Assembly: GCA_027489955.1 (NCBI GenBank)
Contig: JAIXYZ010000007.1
Span: 1-64,000, forward strand
Direction of reading: 5' to 3'
Length of the DNA stretch: 64,000 nucleotides
Source: Hyphomicrobiales bacterium
GTDB lineage: Bacteria; Pseudomonadota; Alphaproteobacteria; Rhizobiales; Beijerinckiaceae
Notes under the pieces: model-generated
Told to the model about the DNA's origin: nothing
The model's input: the letters and a program-made list of their open reading frames with translations, nothing else
Databases searched by the model: none
In this document: piece by piece, positions 17,659 to 25,979 of the stretch
How the letters are laid out: each line of letters begins with the position of its first letter
Numbering within the stretch: position 1 is the stretch's first letter
Program-made: the position numbers and the translations under genes

Positions 17659-19197
17659 TCAGCCCGCATGGGCGGCGCGCTGCGTGGCCGGCTGGCGCCG
17701 CGCGGCGTGGGCGGCGGCATGGGCGCCCGCCAGCCGTCCGAACGTCGCGCCGGACATCAGCCCCGTGCCGCTGGCGTAATTGTTGAAGAACAGCCCGCCG
17801 ACGATCTCGCCCGCGGCATAGAGGCCGGGGATCGTGCCGCCATACAGGCTCTCCACGGCGGCGTCGGTCGTCACCTTCAGGCCGCCGAAGGTGAAGGTGA
17901 TGCCGGTCGTCACCTGGTAGGCGTGGAAGGGCGGGGTATCGAGCGGGTTCGCCCAGTTCGACTTGTCGATGGCCAGGCCCTTCGTGCCGCGCCCGTCTCT
18001 GACGTTCGGGTTGAACGGCACGTCGGTCTGGCAGGCGGCGTTGAACTCGTGCACCGTCTTCAGGAAGCCCTGGGGGTCGACCCCCTCCAGCTTCTCCGCC
18101 AGCTCCTCCAGCGTCTGCGCCTCGGCCTTGGTGACGCGCGAGATGCGGTACTCGCCGCGCAGCAGGTGCGTGACCTTGCTGTCGAAGACCTGCCAGGCGA
18201 ACATGCCGGGCTGCTTCAGGATCTCGCCGCCATACTTGGCGTAGGTGTGGCTGTGGAAGTTGGCGCCTTCGTCGAGATAGCGCTCGCCGCGGGCGTTCAC
18301 CATGATCCCGAACGGATAATTGTGCTTCTGGAACTGGTCGCCGATGGTCAGGTCGCCGAAGGGCGGGGCGTTCACGTCCCAGGCCACGGCGTGGCAGCCG
18401 GACCAGTTGCCGTGCGGGCGCGCGCCCGCCGCCAGCGCCATGGTCAGGCCAGCGCCCATGTTGAACCGCGTGCCGCGGACCTTGGCGACGTCCCAGCCGG
18501 GGCCGAGATAGCGCGCGCGCATCTCCGGGTTGGACTCAAAGCCGCCGCAGGCCAGGATCACGGCGCCGGCTTCGATCCTGACGCTCCTGCCGCCGACCCG
18601 CGCGATGACGCCGGTGACGGAGTCGCCGTCCTGGATCAGCTCGACGGCCGGGGCCTCGTATACGACGCGGATGCCGCGGCGGGCGATGTTCTCGTTGAGC
18701 GCGCGCAGCAGTTCCGCGCCGCCGCCCCAGATATGCAGGGCAAGGCCGCCCCAGAACTTGAACTTGCCGTCGACCTTGTAGGCCTGGCGCCCGAGGCCGG
18801 GCTGGAGCTTCACGCCCTGCGAGGCGATCCACACCGCCGTGTCGAGGCTCGACCGGACGAGAAGCTCGCAGAGCTCCGGATCGGTTCGGTACTCGGTCAG
18901 CTCGAACATGTCGTCGAAGAACTGGTCTTCGGTGTAAGAGCCGAAATCGATGTTCTCCAGCTCGGCGTCGGTCAGTTCCGGGCAGACCTTCTTCAGGTCC
19001 TCGACGCCCGCATAGGCGAACCGGAAGGCCCCGCCCGTGTAGTGGGAATTGCCGCCGGCATCCTCCATGGGCGCCGCTTCCAGCACCAGGACGCGGGCCC
19101 CGGCTTCGTGCGCGGAGATCGCCGCGCAGAGCGCGGCATTGCCGGCGCCCACCACCACCACGTCGGGATTGTATGCTGCGATTTCGTCCGCGTTCAT
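17659..19197 (-). CDS. FAD-dependent tricarballylate dehydrogenase-like flavoprotein
   Basis: The 512-residue product belongs to the fumarate reductase/succinate dehydrogenase flavoprotein family and resembles TcuA. It has the FAD-binding VVVVGAGNAALCAA at the N-terminus, the GGNSHYTGG region, a long substrate domain and a C-terminal GLYAAGEIVGGLFFNNYASG loop. TcuA oxidises tricarballylate to cis-aconitate. The similarity is of family type, and the true substrate may be another saturated di- or tricarboxylate. No TcuB (the partner that reoxidises TcuA) is present in the window. It is the first gene of a five-gene minus-strand operon, with an operator-like palindrome 127 bases upstream. Confidence 0.85.
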   Translation of the reverse strand: MNADEIAAYNPDVVVVGAGNAALCAAISAHEAGARVLVLEAAPMEDAGGNSHYTGGAFRFAYAGVEDLKKVCPELTDAELENIDFGSYTEDQFFDDMFELTEYRTDPELCELLVRSSLDTAVWIASQGVKLQPGLGRQAYKVDGKFKFWGGLALHIWGGGAELLRALNENIARRGIRVVYEAPAVELIQDGDSVTGVIARVGGRSVRIEAGAVILACGGFESNPEMRARYLGPGWDVAKVRGTRFNMGAGLTMALAAGARPHGNWSGCHAVAWDVNAPPFGDLTIGDQFQKHNYPFGIMVNARGERYLDEGANFHSHTYAKYGGEILKQPGMFAWQVFDSKVTHLLRGEYRISRVTKAEAQTLEELAEKLEGVDPQGFLKTVHEFNAACQTDVPFNPNVRDGRGTKGLAIDKSNWANPLDTPPFHAYQVTTGITFTFGGLKVTTDAAVESLYGGTIPGLYAAGEIVGGLFFNNYASGTGLMSGATFGRLAGAHAAAHAARRQPATQRAAHAG

Positions 19198-19323
19198 TCG
19201 CCTTCACCGTCAAGCCGGCTGGAAACCATGTCCGGAACGGCCAGAATGACGGGCGGTTCCGGGGCGCGGCCGGCCCGGAACAGCTCGGCGACGCTGGGTC
19301 AGATGTCCCACGCACCGCGCAAT

Positions 19324-19333
19324 CTGTCAACAG
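19324..19333. promoter_or_regulatory. operator-like palindrome S1 upstream of the tcuA-like operon
   Basis: CTGTCAACAG (reverse strand ACTGTTGACAG in context) lies in the 196-base gap between the GntR gene and the tcuA-like gene. The same core recurs at 23066, 25905, 36121 and 38153. On the minus strand it includes a TTGACA that could double as a -35 box. Confidence 0.6.
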
Positions 19334-19393
19334 TCTGCACTTATCGGATTGGCTGCGATCTGTGCATCGTGCCCGGATCGCAGGCCGGAACGC

Positions 19394-20122
19394 TCAACCC
19401 CGCGCGGCGGCGCGCCGGCGCGGCGGCGCCTTCTTCTCCACGGCGGCCTCGCCCTCGACCTGCTCCATGAGGTTGTCGAGAGCGGTCCGGATGTGCCGGC
19501 GCATCAGCGTCTCGGCCTTGTCCGCGTCGCGCGCGCGCATGGCGTCGATGATGGCCTTGTGCTCGTCATAGGCCTGCGAGGCGCGGCCGGGAGACGCGCT
19601 CGACCGGTACCGGTAGATGCGCATGAAATAGTAGAAGTCCTCGCACAGGATGCCGAAGAGGCGCTGGTTCTTTGATCCGCGCGCGATCCGGTAGTGGAGG
19701 TCGAACTCGCCGGCCCGCTGGAAGTACGACGACCCCTGGCGCAGCTCCGCGTGGCTGCCGTGCTCGTCGAGCAGGCTGCCGAGCTGCTCGATCTCCGCAT
19801 CCGTCATGTTCTGCGTGGCCAGGCGGCAGGCCATGCCCTCCAGCGCCTCGCGCATCTGGAAGATCTCGATGACGTCCTTCAGCGAGACGTCGGCGACGCG
19901 CATGCCGAAATTGGGCGTGTATTCCAGGATGCGGCGCCCCTCGAGCCGGGCGAGCGCCTCCCGCAGCGGGCCGCGGCTGATCCCCAGCTGGCGCGCGAGC
20001 GTCGCCTCGCGGATGCGGCTGCCGGGGGGCAGGTCGCCCTTCTCGATCGCTTCCGTGATGATGTTCAGGACTTTGTCCGCGAGCGACTCGGCGACAAGGG
20101 AGGCGTTGAGGACGGAGACCAT
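19394..20122 (-). CDS. GntR-family regulator, FCD (FadR/VanR) subfamily
   Basis: The 242-residue regulator has an N-terminal winged helix (about 12-78; REATLARQLGISRGPLREAL is the recognition part). The C-terminal helical FCD domain has His-rich positions (FDLHYRIARG, YDEHKAIID, LMRRHI) that in relatives bind a metal and a carboxylate ligand. FCD regulators bind short TGTnnACA-type palindromes; five such sites are found in front of the surrounding operons. It sits 75 bases after the ABC ATPase gene in the same direction, so it may be autoregulated through the operator at 23066. It is the best candidate controller of cluster A. Confidence 0.9.
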   Translation of the reverse strand: MVSVLNASLVAESLADKVLNIITEAIEKGDLPPGSRIREATLARQLGISRGPLREALARLEGRRILEYTPNFGMRVADVSLKDVIEIFQMREALEGMACRLATQNMTDAEIEQLGSLLDEHGSHAELRQGSSYFQRAGEFDLHYRIARGSKNQRLFGILCEDFYYFMRIYRYRSSASPGRASQAYDEHKAIIDAMRARDADKAETLMRRHIRTALDNLMEQVEGEAAVEKKAPPRRRAAARG

Positions 20123-20196
20123 GGGAACGTCCAGTTGACGGGCTGTAATGCGCCGGAGATTGCTTCCTTTTAAATCGTCTAAGTCATTCGCGCTGT

Positions 20197-21006
20197 TTAG
20201 TCAGCCCCGATTTCGAGCCGTGCGTTTTCCTCGCTGATGCTCTGGCGCACATCCTGCTCGATCAGGTTCCAGATCGTGTCGACCAGATGACCGAACTCCG
20301 CGGTTCGCTTGATCTCGAGAGGACGGGGTCGCGGGAGCGTCACCGGCAGCACTTCCCGGATCCGTCCGGGCCGGCGGCCGAGCACCACAACCTTGTCGGC
20401 GAGGAACACGGCCTCGTCGATCTGGTGGGTGATGAACAGCACCGTCTTCTTCCCCTGCTCCCAGATGCGCAGGAGCTCGACCTGCATGATCTCGCGGGTC
20501 TGGGCATCGAGCGCGGAGAACGGCTCGTCCATCAGGAGGACTTCGGGCTGGACGGCCAGGGCGCGGGCGAGGTTCACCCGCTGGCGCATGCCGCCCGACA
20601 ATTGCCAAGGATAGTACTTCTCGAAGCCTTTCAGGCCGACGAGCTCGAGCAGGGACATCGCATACTCGCGGTTGCGCGCGTCCAGCCGCCCGTTAATCTC
20701 CAAGCCGATCACCGTGTTGTGCCAGACGCTCCGCCACGGCAGGAGGCAATCGGCCTGGAACACGACGGCGCGGTCCGAACCGGGACCCGCGACCTCGCGG
20801 CCGTCGATCCAGATGCCGCCCAGATCGGGCTCTTCGAGCCCGGCCAGGATGCGCAGCAGCGTGGTCTTCCCGCAGCCCGACGGCCCGACCAGCGCGATGA
20901 ACTCGCCCGCCTGGACGTCGAGGTTCAGGTTGTCCAGTGCCAGCAGCGAGCCGAAGCTCTTGGTGAGGTCCGCGATCTGGAGCTTGGTGTCGGCTTTGTC
21001 CGTCAT
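20197..21006 (-). CDS. ABC transporter ATP-binding protein (SsuB/TauB type)
   Basis: This 269-residue importer ATPase has Walker A GPSGCGKTT, the Q-loop FQADCLLPW, the signature LSGGMRQRVNLARAL and Walker B VLLMDEPFSALD, followed by the H-loop FITHQ. Its closest types are the nitrate/sulfonate/taurine importers. The ATG at 21006 overlaps the permease TGA (ATGA). Confidence 0.93.
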   Translation of the reverse strand: MTDKADTKLQIADLTKSFGSLLALDNLNLDVQAGEFIALVGPSGCGKTTLLRILAGLEEPDLGGIWIDGREVAGPGSDRAVVFQADCLLPWRSVWHNTVIGLEINGRLDARNREYAMSLLELVGLKGFEKYYPWQLSGGMRQRVNLARALAVQPEVLLMDEPFSALDAQTREIMQVELLRIWEQGKKTVLFITHQIDEAVFLADKVVVLGRRPGRIREVLPVTLPRPRPLEIKRTAEFGHLVDTIWNLIEQDVRQSISEENARLEIGAD

Positions 21007-21851
21007 GATCTGTTCCAGGGCACGAGCTTGGTTTCCGCGGCGCGGCACAGCGCCATCAGGGCGATCCCGGCGGCGGCCAGCACGGCGACGCCTGCGAAAA
21101 GCCGCGGCATGTTGAACACCTCCGCCGATTGCAGGATCACGAAGCCGACGCCGGCGCGCGCGCCGAAGAGCTCGCCCACCACGACGCCGATCAGGCCGCG
21201 GCCGATGCCGAGGCGCAGCCCCGCCAGGATGAAGGGCAGGGCAGACGGCAGCATCACCTTGGTGAAGAGCTGCGTGCGGGAGGCGCCGAAGGAGCGGATG
21301 GCTTCGACCAGCGCCTTGTCAGTGGAGCGGATGCCGGCCTCGGTGTTGATGATCACCGGGAAGATCACGACGCTGATGACGACGATGACCTTCGACCAGA
21401 TGCCGATGCCGGCCCACAGGATGACGAGCGGCGCGATCGCGATGATGGGCGTGGCATAAAGGCCCGCGACCCAGGGCCCGAGCGCGGCGTTCGCCGCCCT
21501 GGAGGACGCCATGGCAAGGCCGATCGCGATGCCGGCGATGGACGCGATGAGGAAGCCGTAGATGAATTCCTGCCCGCTGACCCAGACATGATATTGCAGT
21601 TCGCCGGACGCGGTCATGCGCGCCAACTCGGCCATGGCCTGGAGCGGGGTGGCGAGGAACAGCGAATTGCTGACGACGAAGCGGCCCAGCAATTCCCAGA
21701 TCAGCAGGCCGCCGACCACGGAGGCCACCGAGATCAGCTTCTGGCGCGCCGGGCTCGTGGGCACGTTGCGCCGCCGCCGGGACGTTCCGGGCCGGGATGG
21801 TGTGGGCGCGGTGCCCGCCGGGGGAACCGCGCCATCGGTCGCGATGGTCAT
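21003..21851 (-). CDS. ABC transporter permease (SsuC/TauC type)
   Basis: This 282-residue inner-membrane permease has about six transmembrane segments and the EAA-type cytoplasmic loop (EAIRSFGASRTQLFTKVMLPSALPF, split over the loop). It pairs with the ATPase that overlaps it and with the periplasmic binding protein upstream. The N-terminal 40 residues are Pro/Arg-rich and poorly conserved in this type. Confidence 0.92.
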   Translation of the reverse strand: MTIATDGAVPPAGTAPTPSRPGTSRRRRNVPTSPARQKLISVASVVGGLLIWELLGRFVVSNSLFLATPLQAMAELARMTASGELQYHVWVSGQEFIYGFLIASIAGIAIGLAMASSRAANAALGPWVAGLYATPIIAIAPLVILWAGIGIWSKVIVVISVVIFPVIINTEAGIRSTDKALVEAIRSFGASRTQLFTKVMLPSALPFILAGLRLGIGRGLIGVVVGELFGARAGVGFVILQSAEVFNMPRLFAGVAVLAAAGIALMALCRAAETKLVPWNRS

Positions 21852-21895
21852 GGGGCTTGCCGCCTGTTGTCGTTGCCGGGACGATCGGGATGAGG

Positions 21896-21924
21896 AAAGC
21901 GCGGCTCCGCCCTTGGGGCCGCGC
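21896..21924 (-). terminator. intercistronic hairpin after the binding-protein gene
   Basis: A 7-bp stem (GCGCGGC / GCCGCGC) begins seven bases after the stop codon and is followed, on the minus strand, by only TTT. It may attenuate transcription or protect the binding-protein mRNA; it is weak as a terminator. Confidence 0.45.
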
Positions 21925-21930
21925 CGTCAC

Positions 21931-22941
21931 TCAGTTCTTCGCGCGCTGCACGAAGCTTCCGTCGTAGATCTTGGAGACCGGGACATCGGCGCTCTTGATG
22001 TCGCCGTCGGCCTTCAGGATCTCCAGCGCCTTGCGGATGCCGGTGTCGGAGATGCCCGAGCCGGGGGCGTAGCCCTTGATCTTCAGGATCAGGTCATAGT
22101 TCTTCACGGCCGTGTCGAGGTCGATCTGCGCCTTCTCGGCGAGGATCTTGGATGCCTCGTCGCGATTCTTGGGATCGTTGAGGAAGTCGATCGCCTTGTT
22201 GTGCGCCTTGATGAAGCCCGTGACGGCGGCCGGGTTCTCGGCGGCCCATTTGCGGCTGGCGTGGAAGACCAGGTAGGGCACGTCCTTCAGGTAGGCCGCG
22301 ACCGGGCCGAGATCGACATAGCCTTCCTCGATCGCCTTGAAGGTGGCGGGCGGCGCGAGCACCGCCGCCTCGACGCCGCCCGAGGCCAGGGCCGCGAAGC
22401 GGTTGGCGGTCGAGCCGGAATACAGCGTCTGCACGTCCTTCTCGGGGTCGACCTTCTGGTCGCGGGCCATGGCCGCCCACCACACATTGGTGATGTCCTT
22501 GGTGCCGCCAACGATGACGCGCTTGCCCTTCAGGTCGGCGACGGACTTGATCGACTTGGCGGCGATGAGCCCGTGCATGCTGATGTCGAGGCCGTTGGCG
22601 ACCACGACGATGTCCGTGCCAGCCTCGATGGCCCGCGCGGTGTCCATGAGCGACGAAGAGCCCATATGAGCCGCGCCCGCCGCCACCTGCTGGATGGACT
22701 TGGCGCTGGAGCCGGTATTGACGAACTCGGCATCGACGCCGAACTCGGCGAAGTAGCCCTTGGATTCGGCGATCAGCGTCGGCCAGATGGACGACGTGAT
22801 GCCGATCAGGCCGACGGTGATCTTGGGACGGGCATTGGCCTGGGCCTGCGCCGTCGCGACGGTGCCGGCGGTCATCAAACCGGCGGACAGGGCGGTGAGC
22901 GCGGCAAGCGCGGTCGCCCTGAGGAAGGTGCGCTTCAACAT
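21931..22941 (-). CDS. ABC transporter substrate-binding protein (NMT1/SsuA-like)
   Basis: This 336-residue periplasmic binding protein has a typical signal peptide (MLKRTFLRATALAALTALSA up to TAQAQA). The mature part starts KITVGLIGITSSIWPTLIAESKGYF, the standard beginning of NMT1/sulfonate-type binding proteins. The ligand cannot be inferred from sequence. The ATG at 22941 is the start that yields the signal peptide. It is the first gene of the SBP-permease-ATPase(-GntR) series, 125 bases from operator S2 on the divergent side of the PrpD copy 2 gene. Confidence 0.9.
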   Translation of the reverse strand: MLKRTFLRATALAALTALSAGLMTAGTVATAQAQANARPKITVGLIGITSSIWPTLIAESKGYFAEFGVDAEFVNTGSSAKSIQQVAAGAAHMGSSSLMDTARAIEAGTDIVVVANGLDISMHGLIAAKSIKSVADLKGKRVIVGGTKDITNVWWAAMARDQKVDPEKDVQTLYSGSTANRFAALASGGVEAAVLAPPATFKAIEEGYVDLGPVAAYLKDVPYLVFHASRKWAAENPAAVTGFIKAHNKAIDFLNDPKNRDEASKILAEKAQIDLDTAVKNYDLILKIKGYAPGSGISDTGIRKALEILKADGDIKSADVPVSKIYDGSFVQRAKN

Positions 22942-23065
22942 CTGGAATCCCCTGTTAGCTTCGACGGCTGGAGCCCTCCCGTCCGGCGGATCGGGGGCTC
23001 GGGCGGGCTTCGGCCAAGCGGCTGCGCCCGTCTCTTGACGAGGCACTTTCGGGGCTTTACCGCCT

Positions 23066-23077
23066 ACTGTCAACAGT
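23066..23077. promoter_or_regulatory. operator-like palindrome S2
   Basis: ACTGTCAACAGT, a perfect 10-bp inverted core with flanking A/T, lies between the divergently transcribed binding-protein gene and the PrpD copy 2 gene. Its complement reads AACTGTTGACAGT in context and matches the S3 site over AACTGTTGACA. Confidence 0.65.
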
Positions 23078-23168
23078 TGTCATTTTGCCGTATCGGCGGG
23101 ATGGCGTCCCTGCGGAGAGGTCTGCGGACCCTTTCGCGACCACGCGAACGATCAGGAAGGGCGGGCCC

Positions 23169-24566
23169 ATGGGTGCTCACGAACCGGCCGACAATCCCCA
23201 CACGCGGGCGATCGCCGACTTCATCGCGGACTTCCGGTACGAAAATCTGCCCGACGATGTCCGGCATCGGCTGAAACTGCTGATGCTCGATTCCCTGGGC
23301 TGCGCCATCTATGGCCAGTCCCTGCCCTGGTCGAAGATCCTGCGGGAGACGCTGGGCGCGATGGACTCCACCAGCGGCATCGGCGTCTGGGGCACGAAGG
23401 ACCGGCTCTCGGCGCCCCATGCCGTGCTGGTCAACGGCACGCTCGTGCAGAGCTTCGAACTGGACGACGTGCACCGCATCGGCGTCCTGCATGTGGGCGC
23501 GGTGACGCTGCCGGCCGTGTTCGCGGTGGCGGGCCTGCGGCCAGGCATGTCCGGCCGCGACCTGCTGCGCGCATCCGCCATCGGTTACGAGATCGGGCCC
23601 CGCGTCGGCATGTGCATGGGGCCCGAGCATATCGGCCAGGGCTGGCATTCGGGCGCCACGCTCGGCGTCTATTCCGCCGCGGCCGGCGCAGCCGCGGCCC
23701 TGAAGCTCGACTCAGAGCGCGCCGTCCACGCGCTCGGCATCGCGGGCACCCAGTCGGCGGGCCTCATGGCCGCGCAATACGGCGCCATGGTCAAGCGCAT
23801 GCATGCCGGCCGCGCGTCCCAGTCGGGCTTCTACGGCGCGATGCTGGCGGAGAACGGCTTCACCGGCATCGTGGACGTGTTCGAGAGCCCCTATGGCGGC
23901 TTCTGCACCACGTTCTCGCGCTCCGACGACCGGTTCAACCTGGACGAGCTGTCGCGCGACCTCGGCACCCGCTTCGAGATCATGCGCATCGCGCTGAAGT
24001 TCTACTCGTGCGTCGGCAGCAACCACACGACGCTGGACGCCATCCGGTCCATGCAGGAGGAGCGGCCCTTCGGCCCCGACGATATCGGCGTCATCCGGGT
24101 CCATGGCTCGAAGGTGACGGTGGACCATGTCGGCTGGCCCTACCGGCCGCTGGGCCTGACGTCGGCGCAGCTGAACCTGCCCTATTGCGTCGCGACCTTC
24201 CTGCTGGAAGGCCACGCCTTCGTGGACCAGTTCACCGAGGACATGGTCGCGGACGAGACCCGCATGGCGCTGTCGCGCAAGGTGGAAGTCGTCGAGGATC
24301 CGGCGATCACCGCGCGCGGCCGCGTCTATCGCCACATGGTCCGGGTCGAGGTTGAGCTTGCTGACGGCACGCGCATGGAGCGCACGGTCGAGGCGCCGCG
24401 CGGAAGCGAAGTGCACTTCGCCACCGATGCCGACGTCCTCGACAAGTTCATGCTGCTGGCGAGCCATTCCCTGCCCGAAGCACAGGCGCGGCGCATCGCC
24501 GACATCACGATGAACCTGGAAGGCGAGAAGGATGCCGGCGAGCTGCTGAAGGCCTTGTCGGCCTGA
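23169..24566 (+). CDS. MmgE/PrpD family protein (copy 2)
   Basis: This 465-residue MmgE/PrpD protein has VNGTLVQSFELDDVH, GWHSGATLGVYSAAAGAAAALKL split around the active-site region, KRMHAGRASQSGFYGA and FYSCVGSNHTTLDAI. Family members act as dehydratases, decarboxylases or epimerases of carboxylates. The ATG at 23169 has AGGAAGG seven bases upstream. It is transcribed alone, away from the ABC importer, from the region carrying S2. Its TGA is directly followed by the convergent amidase stop (TGATCA), leaving no spacer. Confidence 0.9.
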   Translation: MGAHEPADNPHTRAIADFIADFRYENLPDDVRHRLKLLMLDSLGCAIYGQSLPWSKILRETLGAMDSTSGIGVWGTKDRLSAPHAVLVNGTLVQSFELDDVHRIGVLHVGAVTLPAVFAVAGLRPGMSGRDLLRASAIGYEIGPRVGMCMGPEHIGQGWHSGATLGVYSAAAGAAAALKLDSERAVHALGIAGTQSAGLMAAQYGAMVKRMHAGRASQSGFYGAMLAENGFTGIVDVFESPYGGFCTTFSRSDDRFNLDELSRDLGTRFEIMRIALKFYSCVGSNHTTLDAIRSMQEERPFGPDDIGVIRVHGSKVTVDHVGWPYRPLGLTSAQLNLPYCVATFLLEGHAFVDQFTEDMVADETRMALSRKVEVVEDPAITARGRVYRHMVRVEVELADGTRMERTVEAPRGSEVHFATDADVLDKFMLLASHSLPEAQARRIADITMNLEGEKDAGELLKALSA

Positions 24567-25853
24567 TCAGTCCGGCCGGGGGCCGAATGCGCCGGCGGCG
24601 TGTTCGGCCGCCTCGAACAGGAGATGGTCGCGGCCGCGCGCCGCGATCAGCTGCAACCCGATCGGCATCCCGTCGATGCGCTCGGCCAGCGGGATCGTCA
24701 TGCAAGGCCCGTGGAGCGCGGTCCAGATCGAGGAGAACTCGGCCGGTCCCGTGGAGCTGAGGCCGATATCGGCGATGCCGGAAACCGACGGCGCGACGAT
24801 CACGTCCCACGATGCGAAGAGATCGGCGGCCGACAGGCGCGCATGCTCCAGCGCCGTCACCGCCTCCACATAGGCCTCGGGGCTCACCGCCAGTCCCTCC
24901 GCCATCTTGCCGTCGCGCAGAAGCGGGCTGAGCCCGCTAGGGTGCTGGTGCCGCTCGGTCGCCAGGCCCGTTGCCAGCTCGTAGCTCGAGACCGCCCTGT
25001 GCGCCTTGGCGATGCGCGCCAGCGCGTCGGGAAGCACGACCTCGCCGAATGCCGAAACCTGCGCGAGCCGGGCGACGGCCCGTTCCATGGCGGCCGCCGC
25101 CCGCGGCTCCACCCTGTCCCAGAAGGGCGTGCGGCAGAAGCCGAAGCGAAGGGCGCCGCCCTCCCCTGCCGGCGGCCGAAGCTCCGCGCCCAGAAGCGCG
25201 TCCCGCATCAGCGCACAATCCCGCACCGTGCGGCCGAACACGCCCAGCGTGTCGAAGGATGGCGAGGACGGCTTGACCCCGGCGCAGCTCATGAGCCCGA
25301 AAGTCGGCCGGTAGCCCACGATGCCGCAGAAGCTCGCAGGTCGGATGACGGACGCGGTCGTCTGCGTCCCCAGCGCGAGGGGGAGCATCCAGTCGGCGAC
25401 CGCCGCCGCCGAGCCCGAAGACGACCCGCCGGGCGTGCGGCTGAGATCGAGCGGATTGCGGGTCGGTCCCGGCAGCCTGTGGGCGAACTCCGCGGTCACC
25501 GTCTTGCCGACGATGACGGCCCCGGCCGCCCGCAGCATCGCCACCGACGCGGCGTCGACGGACGGCCTGTGCGCTTCGTAGATGACGGAACCGTAGGCCG
25601 TGGGCTGGTCGGCCGTGTCGATAATGTCCTTGATCCCCAGCGGCAGGCCGCCGAGGAGGCCCCGCACACCCGCCCGGTCCAGCGAATCGGCCGTGCGCCG
25701 CGCGCCTTCGGCATCGACATGGGCGAAGGCCTGCACTGCGGGCTCGCGCTCCGCGATCCGCTCCAGATGCGCCTCGAGCAACGCCCGCACGGAGACGGAA
25801 CCCGCCTCCAGGGCCTCCCGCTGAGCCAGTGCGTCCAGTCGATTCAGAATCAT
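24567..25853 (-). CDS. amidase signature family enzyme
   Basis: The 428-residue product has the Ser-cisSer-Lys catalytic set of the amidase signature family. The Lys lies in LGIKDIIDTAD, the cis-Ser in the GGSSSGSAAAV stretch, and the nucleophile region is LGTQTTASVIRP, where the usual GSDTGGSIR is altered but the Ser-Ile-Arg-Pro end is kept with one inserted Val. It hydrolyses an amide to acid and ammonia; the substrate is unknown. It is transcribed alone from the S3 region, divergent from PrpD copies 3 and 4. Confidence 0.85.
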   Translation of the reverse strand: MILNRLDALAQREALEAGSVSVRALLEAHLERIAEREPAVQAFAHVDAEGARRTADSLDRAGVRGLLGGLPLGIKDIIDTADQPTAYGSVIYEAHRPSVDAASVAMLRAAGAVIVGKTVTAEFAHRLPGPTRNPLDLSRTPGGSSSGSAAAVADWMLPLALGTQTTASVIRPASFCGIVGYRPTFGLMSCAGVKPSSPSFDTLGVFGRTVRDCALMRDALLGAELRPPAGEGGALRFGFCRTPFWDRVEPRAAAAMERAVARLAQVSAFGEVVLPDALARIAKAHRAVSSYELATGLATERHQHPSGLSPLLRDGKMAEGLAVSPEAYVEAVTALEHARLSAADLFASWDVIVAPSVSGIADIGLSSTGPAEFSSIWTALHGPCMTIPLAERIDGMPIGLQLIAARGRDHLLFEAAEHAAGAFGPRPD

Positions 25854-25904
25854 CGGGAGCCTTCCGGAAAGCAGCGGTTCAACGCCGCGACGCTACAATG
25901 TGTG

Positions 25905-25916
25905 AACTGTTGACAC
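25905..25916. promoter_or_regulatory. operator-like palindrome S3
   Basis: AACTGTTGACAC lies in the 126-base divergent region between the amidase and PrpD copy 3 genes. It shares 11 consecutive bases (AACTGTTGACA) with the complement of S2. Confidence 0.65.
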
Positions 25917-25979
25917 AACTGACGGCAGGTGAGAGCTTGCCGTTACGCGCCCCCCGGCGCGCAGTGGAGGACGGACGAC

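Noticed and set aside
24564-24569. TGATCA at the junction of PrpD copy 2 and the amidase gene as a regulatory palindrome
   Set aside because: It is the result of two abutting TGA stop codons in opposite directions.
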